DNA from: Schaalia sp. JY-X169
GTDB taxonomy: Bacteria; Actinomycetota; Actinomycetes; Actinomycetales; Actinomycetaceae
NCBI RefSeq assembly: GCF_014069575.1
Contig: NZ_CP059675.1
Coordinates: 1,798,001 to 1,862,000 of the forward strand
Reading direction: 5' to 3'
Length of the DNA: 64,000 bases
Both the position numbers and the translations under genes were made by a program. Below, one piece after another: positions 57,160 through 64,000 of this stretch (its first letter is position 1; the number at the start of each line of letters is the position of its first letter). The notes beneath the pieces are model-generated. The model searched no databases, was not told the DNA's origin, and saw only the letters and a program-made list of their open reading frames with translations.

Positions 57160-57786
57160 ATGAGCACAGAAATCATGATCGCCATAGACCTTGTGGCAAT
57201 CTTCATCCTCACCGTTCCCCTCTACTACCGGCGTCATCATCGCCGCGATCTGCTCACGGCATTCGCTGTCCTCAACATTGGTGTCTTCGCCGTCGCGTCG
57301 ATTCTTGGCAGCGCTTCGATTGGGATCGGGGTTGGCATGGGACTTTTCGGTGTCCTGTCCATCATCCGGCTCCGCTCCACTGAGATCTCTCAGTACGAGG
57401 TCGCCTACTACTTCTCGGCCCTATCGATCGGCCTGATTGCAGGCCTTGGTTCCGGAGATCCTCTCACTTCATCCGCCCTCATCGCCCTCGTCCTAGTCGT
57501 TGTGGCGCTGGTTGACTCACGAAAAATCCTCCCGGCGTCACGTCAAGAGGAGATGCGTTTGGATCACGCGTTCACGAACGAGGACGAACTGGCACGCCAC
57601 GTTGAGAAACTGCTGGGCGCAACGGTCACGAACCTGCGTGTCATCAGCGTCGACCTGGTCAACGACACGACCCTGATCGACGTCCGCTGGGTGCGAGACA
57701 AGCATTCGCAGCCGCTCCAAACCGAACCTGATCGCCGCACCCGCCCCACCAAAACCATCCACCTAGTATCGGAGGCAACTCGATGA
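57160..57786 (+). CDS. DUF4956 membrane protein
   Basis: 208 residues: about four helices in the first 125 residues (IDLVAIFILTVPL, FAVLNIGVFAVASIL, GVGMGLFGVLSIIRLRSTEIS, SALIALVLVVVALV) and a soluble C-terminal domain. GLFGVLSIIRLRSTEIS is the DUF4956 hallmark. The family commonly neighbours VTC-type polyphosphate polymerases, and a channel or partner role is supposed but unproven. GGAAGGA precedes the ATG. First gene of a five-gene operon. Confidence 0.88.
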   Translation: MSTEIMIAIDLVAIFILTVPLYYRRHHRRDLLTAFAVLNIGVFAVASILGSASIGIGVGMGLFGVLSIIRLRSTEISQYEVAYYFSALSIGLIAGLGSGDPLTSSALIALVLVVVALVDSRKILPASRQEEMRLDHAFTNEDELARHVEKLLGATVTNLRVISVDLVNDTTLIDVRWVRDKHSQPLQTEPDRRTRPTKTIHLVSEATR

Positions 57787-58610
57787 GCATCGCAACCCCG
57801 CTGCGTCCCGCGCCCGCGTCCACAACCACGCAGACCCTACCTCCCATCGGCTTGGCGGACCTTAACTCCATCGCCTCTCTCCAGGCCCGTGTCGATACCA
57901 AATACCTGGTTGACGCAGAAACGGTGGAGGACCTTCCCTCACTGCTACCGCCGGGCTCACGCATCCTGCAGATCGGTGATCTGCAGCGGTTCGCCTACCA
58001 CTCGGTTTACTTCGATACTCCGCGACTCGGGTGCTACCAGGCCGCTGCCACGGAACGTCGCAAGAGGTTCAAGGTGAGGACACGCGCCTACCTGGATTCC
58101 GAGCAAGCCTTCTTAGAAGTCAAAGTGCGCGGGTCGCGAGGCATCACTGAGAAAGCGCGCATCCCCCACGACTTCGACCGGCTCGATCAACTGGATAAGA
58201 AGGACATCCAGTTCGTCGAATCCGTGTTGCGCAGGGCACAGATCGATCACACCGTGGCACGCACCCTGTCACCATCCATCGCCACGGGCTTCCAACGCTC
58301 CACTTACGTCTCACCAGGCTACTTCTGCCCAACCAGGACCACCGTGGATACCGCCCTGTACTGGGAACAGTTGCGCGAGGACGGTTACGGCGAACCTCAC
58401 GCCATGATCTTCCGTCCCACTGTGGGAATCATTCAGACGAAGAGCCGCTTCGTCTCAAACTCCGTCAACCATATTCTCTGGGATCAGGGGATCCGCCCCC
58501 AGCCAATCTCGAAGTACTGCACCGGCGCCGCCCTGCTTGACCCCAGGTTGCCCGCGAACCGCTGGCACCGTTCCCTGCAGACACTTGTTACGCCCTCGGA
58601 GTCAAAATGA
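57783..58610 (+). CDS. VTC-domain protein, predicted polyphosphate polymerase
   Basis: 275 residues forming a CYTH/VTC tunnel fold: RVDTKYLVD near the start, VYFDTPRLGCYQ, RRKRFKVRTRAY, AFLEVKVRGSRGITEKAR, and the final IRPQPISKYCTGAAL supply the alternating basic and acidic residues that bind triphosphate and metal. Yeast Vtc4 makes polyphosphate from ATP. No membrane helix is present, so it probably works with the DUF4956 protein, whose gene it overlaps by 4 nt (ATGA). Confidence 0.87.
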   Translation: MSIATPLRPAPASTTTQTLPPIGLADLNSIASLQARVDTKYLVDAETVEDLPSLLPPGSRILQIGDLQRFAYHSVYFDTPRLGCYQAAATERRKRFKVRTRAYLDSEQAFLEVKVRGSRGITEKARIPHDFDRLDQLDKKDIQFVESVLRRAQIDHTVARTLSPSIATGFQRSTYVSPGYFCPTRTTVDTALYWEQLREDGYGEPHAMIFRPTVGIIQTKSRFVSNSVNHILWDQGIRPQPISKYCTGAALLDPRLPANRWHRSLQTLVTPSESK

Positions 58611-60406
58611 GTACCTCTAGATCCCCCATCGGCACGGCCAGCCGCACCCTACGACAGTCAAACAGTGGATGGCTCCGCCCCGCTCCAACCTTGGCAGCAC
58701 TGACGCTCACCTCCGCGCTGCTGGTTGGTTGCACATCTTCTGGAGAGGCGTCCGGCGAGCAGTCCGCAACCAGCGCGGAACTGCGTTCTGATCAGGCAAC
58801 CAGCCAGTCTGTTGCAAACGTTTCCGACCGCCCCATGACAGTTGAGGAAGCGGTGGCACAGAACCACGACTACTGGACGGTGGACGAGGACGTGCGTGCC
58901 GCACAAAAGCCCCAAACCATTACGTTGAAGGACACCGGCGCATCCATTTCTTCGTCCTCGTCCGGCGTGACCATTGAGCCGGGAGTCGTGACGATCACCG
59001 CGGCGGGCATGTACACCGTCACCGGCACCTATCAGGGACAACTGGTTGTCGACGCCGGTGATGACGCCCAGGTGACACTGATATTCGACGGTGTGAATAT
59101 TGCCAACGCGGAAGGACCGGCAGTCCTTCTCACCAGTGCAGATGGAGTCGAAGTCCAGTTGGCAGCTGGATCTCAGAACTCCATCTCCGACGCCGCAACC
59201 TATGCCGAGGACGCAGACGAGGACGCCGCCCTCTTCTCACATGTCGATCTCAATATCACCGGCGAGGGCTCCCTGGAAGTGACCGGCAACGGTTCTGACG
59301 GGATTGCCTCCAAGGACGACCTCGTCATCACCGGGGGGTCGCTCACCGTGACCGCCGCCGATGATGGGTTGCGCGGGAAAGATGCGCTGGTCATCACGGG
59401 TGGCGACGTTGACGTCACGTCCATCGGCGACGGTTTGAAAACCACCAACGAGGACGAAGCCGATCGTGGTTACTTCCTGATCAGCGACGGAAACGTCACG
59501 ATCGAGGCCGGAGATGACGGGATCGATGTCATTTCCGATGCCCTATTCAGCGGTGGAACCGTGACTGTTACCGGCTCGGTTGAGGGCGTTGAAGCACAAA
59601 ACATCCTGGTTGGTGGCGGGATTCTTGACGTCACTTCAAGCGATGACGGGCTCAATGCCACGGTCGGATCAACCACGACGGAGGAAACCGCTGACGCGGC
59701 CACGGACACTCAAACCGACACCGCTGACGCGGCCACGGCTGCGCGCGGAGCGGGACAGACGGGTGGACAAATGGGCGGCGCTTCGATGGGTGATGACGGC
59801 TCCAACCTGGTCCTCTACGGGGGCACCGTGACAATCGATGCGCAAGGCGACGGTATTGACTCCAACGGAAACCTCACCATTAGCGGCGGAGAAGTGACGG
59901 TCTTCGGCACCAGCAGCGGTGGTGACGGCGCATTCGATGCCAATGGCACATTCACGCTCAGTGGCGGCGACGTCCTAGCCCTGTCGGCGGGGCAGATGGA
60001 GCAGACGCCCTCGGTCGTCGAACAGGCCTTTGTCTCCACTACGGCCAGCGGGTCTGAAACCGTGACGATCACAGCTAACAATGCCGCACTCCGCGATACG
60101 GCCACGCCGCGCGCCTTCGGATATGTCTTCTATTCCTCCCCAGATTTGGCCGAGGGCGATGTCGTGACTGTCTCCACGGGATCGTCCTCGGTCGAAGCCA
60201 CAGCTACGCTGGAAGGTGGCGCGATGGGAATGGGCGGACCGGGCCAGATGGGCGGGCAGGGCCAGATGGGCGGGCAGGGCCAGATGGGCGAGCCGCCCTC
60301 GGGAACCATGCCCGAAGGTGGTGAGCCGCCCACAGGCGAACCTCCAGCAGGGGGTCCCGGCGGCGGCACACCTGAGCAAATGGGTGGAACCTCCGATCAA
60401 ACGTAG
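58607..60406 (+). CDS. Lipoprotein with Cthe_2159-type beta-solenoid carbohydrate-binding domain
   Basis: 599 residues. The signal peptide ends at lipobox LVGC (39-42). After a Ser/Gln-rich linker, residues ~110-500 form repeated beta strands of the form (D)GI(D)SN-G-(N/D)L-(V/T)I-SGG, with DGIASKDDLVITGG, DGLRGKDALVITGG, DGIDVISDALFSGG and DGIDSNGNLTISGG. This matches the Ca-binding right-handed solenoid Cthe_2159, which binds polygalacturonate. The tail (about 540-599) is Gly/Gln/Met/Pro-rich with repeated GGQGQM. It overlaps the VTC gene by 4 nt. It is presumably displayed outside the membrane and may bind an anionic polymer; no enzymatic motif is seen. Confidence 0.85.
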   Translation: MSTSRSPIGTASRTLRQSNSGWLRPAPTLAALTLTSALLVGCTSSGEASGEQSATSAELRSDQATSQSVANVSDRPMTVEEAVAQNHDYWTVDEDVRAAQKPQTITLKDTGASISSSSSGVTIEPGVVTITAAGMYTVTGTYQGQLVVDAGDDAQVTLIFDGVNIANAEGPAVLLTSADGVEVQLAAGSQNSISDAATYAEDADEDAALFSHVDLNITGEGSLEVTGNGSDGIASKDDLVITGGSLTVTAADDGLRGKDALVITGGDVDVTSIGDGLKTTNEDEADRGYFLISDGNVTIEAGDDGIDVISDALFSGGTVTVTGSVEGVEAQNILVGGGILDVTSSDDGLNATVGSTTTEETADAATDTQTDTADAATAARGAGQTGGQMGGASMGDDGSNLVLYGGTVTIDAQGDGIDSNGNLTISGGEVTVFGTSSGGDGAFDANGTFTLSGGDVLALSAGQMEQTPSVVEQAFVSTTASGSETVTITANNAALRDTATPRAFGYVFYSSPDLAEGDVVTVSTGSSSVEATATLEGGAMGMGGPGQMGGQGQMGGQGQMGEPPSGTMPEGGEPPTGEPPAGGPGGGTPEQMGGTSDQT

Positions 60407-60415
60407 GATTTGGGC

Positions 60416-61162
60416 ATGAACAACGAGCAGACCGCCCTTACTCACCTCGACGGCTCCCCCATCCGAGTGATGGTGGTTGAGGACGACCCCCTCCTCAACG
60501 AACTCCTCACCATGGCGATGCGGGCGGAAGGGTGGGAGACACACAGTGCAACCCACGGGAATGACGCCCTCGCACTGGCGCGCGATGCCTCCCCGGACGT
60601 CGTGATCATGGACATCATGATTCCTGGGATTGACGGGGTGGAGGTGGTGCGCAGGCTCCGGGCTCGCGGGGACGATGTGCCCGTCCTCTTCTTGACCGCG
60701 AAGGACGAGTTGCAGGACAAGCTGGAAGGTCTTTCAGCAGGTGGGGACGACTATGTCACCAAGCCGTTCAGCTTGGAAGAAGTAGTGCTGCGTCTGCGCG
60801 CGATGGCCCGCAGACGAGTGATATCCATTGTGGAAGCAGAGGACACCCGCCTGGTGGTTGGCGACCTGGTCTTGGATCCACAAACCCATGAGGTGACGAG
60901 GGCGGGGACCCAAATCAAACTAACGGCCACTGAATTCTCGCTCCTCAACTACCTGATGGAAAACCCCAGGCACGTCCTTTCTAAAGCACAGATCCTGGAG
61001 CGAGTGTGGGACTACAACTTCGACGGCAACGCCAACGTGGTTGAAATCTATGTTTCCTACCTACGCAAGAAGATCGATGCGCTGGGCCCTGAGATGATCC
61101 ACACCCTGCGCGGAGTGGGATACTCGATTAGGCCCGGTGATGAGGAGGCGGCCGGCGGATGA
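60416..61162 (+). CDS. OmpR-family response regulator of the DUF4956/VTC operon
   Basis: About 248 residues: receiver (VMVVEDDPLLNELL, phospho-Asp in VVIMDIMIPGIDGVE, LTAKDE, YVTKPFSLEEV) and winged-helix domain (IKLTATEFSLLNYLMEN, VVEIYVSYLRKKID, IHTLRGVGYSIR). The ATG at 60416 is preferred over a TTG 6 nt earlier. It lies 9 nt after the solenoid gene and overlaps the kinase gene. Proposed to bind the 11-bp-spaced CCAAG repeats at 55.9 and 57.1 kb. Confidence 0.93.
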   Translation: MNNEQTALTHLDGSPIRVMVVEDDPLLNELLTMAMRAEGWETHSATHGNDALALARDASPDVVIMDIMIPGIDGVEVVRRLRARGDDVPVLFLTAKDELQDKLEGLSAGGDDYVTKPFSLEEVVLRLRAMARRRVISIVEAEDTRLVVGDLVLDPQTHEVTRAGTQIKLTATEFSLLNYLMENPRHVLSKAQILERVWDYNFDGNANVVEIYVSYLRKKIDALGPEMIHTLRGVGYSIRPGDEEAAGG

Positions 61163-62664
61163 TGACTAAGCAGACTGTCGGCGCATCCTTCCAGGTCAGG
61201 TTGGTGGCGCTAATTTCAATCGTCCTCGTCCTTGTCACCGTCGTGATTGGGGCCGTGACCGTCACGCTGCAGAACGACAGTCTGGTGCGACGGGTTGACG
61301 AACAACTGGCCAAATCGATGGCCCTCAATCTGGGTCCCGGCGTGCCCGACCAAGCTGAGAGTTTCTGGGTTGATGAGGACGGGACAACTGAGAACCAGCG
61401 TATCGGCGCACTCAACCTGATTGTTGTGGGTGGAAAGACCTGGGAGGCACAGGTCATGACGGCAGATGGGAACCTGGTTCGGTTGGATCAGGACACCATC
61501 GCGACACTCCTCGCCAGTGTTCATGAGGAGCCGGGCCCCTACAACGTCTATCTCGGTGAACTGGGGATGTACCGGGTCCTAGCCCAAGCAGTCACCGATG
61601 GCGAAAATGACGGATACGCCATTGTTGGGCAGTCACTTAGCGATGTTGCGCGAACCACCCGCAACCTGGTCAGCCTCTTTGCCCTGACCGCACTGGCTGG
61701 CATCCTGGTTGCGTCCGTCGCGTCGGCCATGATGGTCAGACGCACTCTACGTCCCTTGCGCGCCCTGCAGACAACCGCGGCGACAATCAGCGAAACACCC
61801 CTGACCAGTGGTGTTGTCACACTCCCTGAACGGGTGACGGGCAAGGAGTATCAGCCGGGAACCGAAGTTGGCGACCTGGCCGAATCCTTCAACCAGATGA
61901 TGGACCACGTCGAACACGCCCTCGTCCACCGCGAGCAGTCCGAAGAGAAGTTGAAGCGGTTCGCGGCTGATGCGGGCCATGAACTGCGCACTCCACTTGC
62001 CACGGTCAGCGGCTACGCGGAGTTCGCTCAACGTCACAATGATGAGTTGCCCGAGGACGTTCGCCGCTCCCTTGACCGGATCCGCTCCGAATCGAAACGA
62101 ATGGCGACAATCGTTGAAAACCTGTTGCTTCTGGCCCGACTGGACGCGGGAGAGGTTGCTCCCGAAGGAAGCGCCCTGATCGCACCGATAATCCTCGAGT
62201 GCGTCTCAGATGCCCGCGTCACCGGCGCCGACAAGTCCTGGCGTATCGAAGTACCGGACGACGCAGCCCACATTGAGGCGGATATTCCGGAGGACGCCCT
62301 CCGGCAGGCATTGACGAACCTCATTACCAATGCTCGGCTGCACACACCGGAAGGTACAACGGTCTGCGTGTCCCTTGCGATGAGCACTGATGTGCAGTGC
62401 GTGATCCGGGTCGAGGACGATGGGCCAGGCATATCACCGGAACTAGCGCAGACAGTTTTCGACAGGTTTGTGCGTGGGGATGCTGCTCGTTCTCCGCTGG
62501 CGGACACTTGCGCGCCGGGGGAAGCCGCGCCGCGCAGCACCGGTCTGGGGCTTTCCATCACCGAGCAGATTATTCGCAACTCCGGGGGCACGGTGACCTT
62601 GGATAGTATCCCTGGTCGCACCGTGTTCTCTATCTGGCTGCCCGTGGCGGGCGGCGGAAAGTAA
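61159..62664 (+). CDS. Membrane sensor histidine kinase of the DUF4956/VTC operon
   Basis: 501 residues: helix 1 (about 12-36), an extracytoplasmic domain of ~135 residues, helix 2 (about 170-195), a HAMP linker, HisKA with FAADAGHELRTPLATVSGYAEF, and HATPase_c (LTNLITNARLHT, VEDDGPGI, STGLGLSITEQIIRNSGGTV). Unlike the kinase at 54-55 kb it has a real sensor domain. Its start overlaps the regulator stop (ATGATG), so both are co-translated with the VTC operon. Confidence 0.93.
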   Translation: MMTKQTVGASFQVRLVALISIVLVLVTVVIGAVTVTLQNDSLVRRVDEQLAKSMALNLGPGVPDQAESFWVDEDGTTENQRIGALNLIVVGGKTWEAQVMTADGNLVRLDQDTIATLLASVHEEPGPYNVYLGELGMYRVLAQAVTDGENDGYAIVGQSLSDVARTTRNLVSLFALTALAGILVASVASAMMVRRTLRPLRALQTTAATISETPLTSGVVTLPERVTGKEYQPGTEVGDLAESFNQMMDHVEHALVHREQSEEKLKRFAADAGHELRTPLATVSGYAEFAQRHNDELPEDVRRSLDRIRSESKRMATIVENLLLLARLDAGEVAPEGSALIAPIILECVSDARVTGADKSWRIEVPDDAAHIEADIPEDALRQALTNLITNARLHTPEGTTVCVSLAMSTDVQCVIRVEDDGPGISPELAQTVFDRFVRGDAARSPLADTCAPGEAAPRSTGLGLSITEQIIRNSGGTVTLDSIPGRTVFSIWLPVAGGGK

Positions 62665-62721
62665 AACACCAACGCCGGAGAATAGTCAGCCAGCTCCTGA
62701 GTGTGTGGGGTCGGCACCGCT

Positions 62722-62814
62722 GGCGTGCGCCCCGCCTTGGTCCCACACAGGCACCTCGGTCCCACACAGGCGGCGTGCGCCCCGCCTCGGTCCCACACAG
62801 GCGCCGCGGTCCCC
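62722..62814. repeat. Short tandem/direct repeats
   Basis: TGCGCCCCGCCTyGGTCCCA followed by CACAGGC occurs twice (from 62725 and 62776), with a third GGTCCCACACAGGC between. Lies just after the histidine kinase gene. No coding potential. Confidence 0.75.
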
Positions 62815-63006
62815 TAGAGGGGGTTTTTCGGTGCCAGCAAGCCCGCATTCTCTACCCGCGCAGCTCCGAGGACCCCGGAGGGGACCAAGGACGCGCGGAC
62901 AGAGTGGCTCTTCTGTAAGTTGATTGTTGGCTGGTCGCAGAAGAGGCTGTGGTTATCCTTCTCGCCTTTCCGACAGGCCACCGTTGCCGTCACTACCCGC
63001 CCCAAA

Positions 63007-63080
63007 CCGCGAGATCGAATAGTATCGACACATAACGATGTTATTGGACCCGAAACTGTCGATACTATTCGATCTCGCGG
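63007..63080. repeat. Long hairpin with 24-bp perfect arms
   Basis: Left arm 63007-63030, right arm 63057-63080. The loop holds a second small stem ATAAC-GAT-GTTAT. The outer CGCGAGATCG is the same as in the hairpin at 16611-16682, while the inner arm sequences differ completely. Confidence 0.92.
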
Positions 63081-63179
63081 AGGCGGGGGTGAGCATGCGC
63101 GGGCTGCCAGGCTGTTTGGAGTCGGAGGGCTGGTGTTTTCTTGTTGTTGAGGTTGGTGCTGGCGCTACCCCGCGTCATA

Positions 63180-63281
63180 ACGGAGCGGGTTACGCCTAAC
63201 GGAGCGAGTTTGGCATGCATAACGGTGTGATTCAAGGCCAAATGGAGCCAAACTCGCTCCGTTAGGCATAACCCGCTCCGT
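63180..63281. repeat. Modular hairpin element with conserved core (copy 2, inverted core)
   Basis: 35-bp arms (63180-63214 and 63247-63281) with one mismatch, each made of two ~19-bp modules containing GGAGCG(G/A)GTT or its complement. The central 32 nt include the core TGCATAACGGTGTGATTC (63216-63233), the reverse complement of the core in the other two copies. Another module (GTAAGGCGCAACCGGCTCC) continues the right arm. Confidence 0.9.
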
Positions 63282-63574
63282 AAGGCGCAACCGGCTCCGT
63301 AATGCTCGGGTACCCCGAGCGGCCGGGCATCCAAGTCCCCGTCGCTAGCACCCAAGCGCCCGGCGGCAGCATCCAAGTCCCCGCCGCCGGCACTCAGGTT
63401 TCCATCACTGACGCTGCAGCCCCTGTGGCGTAGCAGTCATGGGTCCACATCTCCCAACCCGGACTCACAAGCAGTTTGACACACGCGGTTGGTGCCGCGG
63501 GTGTAGGTGGGGCTGCCCCGACGGAGGTGGGGCGGCCCCAGTGCAAGGCGCCCGCGGGGTTCCCCAGCATTGCG

Positions 63575-63688
63575 GAGCCAGTTGGGGCATACGGAGCCGA
63601 CTAGGCTCACTCACCCCCGAATCACACCGTTATGCAAGCCCGACCTGCTCCCTATGGCATAGCCGGCTCCGTATGCCCTAACTGGCTC
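63575..63688. repeat. Modular hairpin element with conserved core (copy 3)
   Basis: Arms 63575-63599 and 63664-63688 (25 bp, one mismatch). Core GAATCACACCGTTATGCA-AGCC at 63619-63640. The right side runs as three consecutive 19-bp modules from 63653 (TATGGCATAGCCGGCTCCG, TATGCCCTAACTGGCTCGC, TAAGCCCGACCGGCCCCTC). Confidence 0.88.
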
Positions 63689-63700
63689 GCTAAGCCCGAC

Positions 63701-63817
63701 CGGCCCCTCGAACACCTCCGTGGCACCGTCCTAGGATTTCGAAACCTCCAAAACTACATCCACCACGCCCTCCTCCACACCGGAGGATTCAACCACCACC
63801 TACAGCCCCTTTCATGA
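63701..63817 (+). pseudogene. Remnant of an ISL3-type transposase gene (C-terminal end)
   Basis: The last ~37 codons read RPLEHLRGTVLGFRNLQNYI then HHALLHTGGFNHHLQPLS and a stop. LEHLRGTxLGFRNLxxYIxxxLLxxGGF is the usual C-terminus of ISL3-family transposases as I know them. The upstream part of the gene is missing: the sequence to the left is the modular hairpin element. No intact IS ends were identified. Confidence 0.6.
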
Positions 63818-63957
63818 AGGGCCCTAAGACACCACCCCCAGCCCCTTCTATAAAGAGCGGACAGAGTCCGGGAAGGCCGCAGCCAGGTGGCCTGGTGGTG
63901 AACGCCGGGCGATGCTGAACGCCTGCGATTGTCGGAGGGTCGACATAGAATTGCGTG

Positions 63958-64000
63958 ATGACTAACGGTGAGCTCTTCGTGTACGCCGACGCCCATCCCC
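63958..64000 (+). CDS. Start of a coding region running off the window (14 codons seen)
   Basis: An ATG at 63958 (or GTG at 63955) opens MTNGELFVYADAHP to the window end. GTCGGAGGG lies about 20 nt before and CATAGAAT nearby could be a -10 (for a near-leaderless start). Too short to assign a family. Confidence 0.35.
   Translation, partial: MTNGELFVYADAHP

Larger units (their letters stand above)
62665..63957. other. Gene-poor, repeat-rich region
   Basis: About 1.3 kb with no intact gene. Contains the tandem repeats at 62.7 kb, three long hairpins (63007-63080, 63180-63281, 63575-63688), GCATCCAAGTCCCCG twice (around 63328 and 63370) and an IS remnant. Short ORFs here are repeat by-products. 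Confidence 0.8.

Noticed and set aside
63180-63281. Resemblance of GCCTAAC...GTTAGGC in the hairpin arms to integron attC site ends
   Set aside because: attC sites have imperfect arms with extrahelical bases and flank gene cassettes with an integrase. Here the arms are almost perfect, modules repeat every 19 bp, and no integrase or cassette is visible.

Overview
The window is chromosomal DNA from a high-GC Gram-positive bacterium of the phylum Actinomycetota. The evidence is a WhiB1-type protein next to a PdtaS-type histidine kinase, a helicase with the actinobacterial DUF3516-like C-terminus, LCP and DUF2505 proteins, many GTG starts, and several genes whose start codon lies exactly 6 nt after a -10 hexamer (leaderless mRNAs). 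Family-level traits suggest Actinomycetales, but the species cannot be named from sequence alone. No rRNA or tRNA gene was seen.

Layout. 1-13.6 kb: an FAH-family enzyme (cut by the window edge), a DUF3516 helicase, a vapBC toxin-antitoxin pair, a lipoate ligase with swapped domain order, ilvD, an LCP protein, manA, and a three-gene operon of two NnrS-like membrane proteins plus a copper nitrite reductase (NirK type) under what looks like a DtxR/IdeR iron-box promoter. 13.6-16.7 kb: an accessory island with GC-rich tandem repeats, a hipBA module between two 132-bp direct repeats, a vapC remnant and long hairpins. 16.7-22.5 kb: branched-chain amino acid genes ilvE and ilvB-ilvN-ilvC-leuB, the latter preceded by a leader peptide with four consecutive Val codons and a terminator, a classical attenuator. 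22.7-31 kb: an AspT-type transporter, a GGDEF/EAL membrane protein with a damaged EAL site, a GH18 protein and a processive GT2 synthase. 31-43 kb: malic enzyme, gatCAB, a phospholipase-D-type synthase, ligA, and a large FHA-FtsK/EssC-like ATPase with no ESX partners beside it. 43-49.5 kb: whiB1, pdtaS, DUF2505, OsmC, thyA-folA and the rhamnose genes rfbD/rfbC. 49.7-55.2 kb: a membrane pyrophosphatase with a lipoprotein-like N-terminus, a GT-B glycosyltransferase and a two-component pair. 55.4-62.7 kb: a small membrane protein, an Ntn-type amidohydrolase, and the operon DUF4956 - VTC polyphosphate polymerase - lipoprotein beta-solenoid - response regulator - histidine kinase. 62.7-64 kb: gene-poor DNA full of palindromes, an ISL3-type transposase remnant, and the start of another gene.

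Regulation and repeats. Three signals tie genes together. The iron box overlaps the nirK operon promoter. The ilvB attenuator senses valine supply. A duplicated 11-bp-spaced motif TTCCAAG-N4-CTCCAAG lies in front of both the DUF4956 operon and the 178-residue membrane protein, and is a candidate target of the response regulator encoded in that operon. The intergenic DNA carries several families of long hairpins. One is built from 19-bp modules around a conserved core (GAATCACACCGTTATGCA) and occurs three times.

The least explained parts are the 19-bp modular hairpins, the repeat-bounded hipBA island, the DUF4956/VTC operon with its own two-component system, and the iron-box nirK operon.
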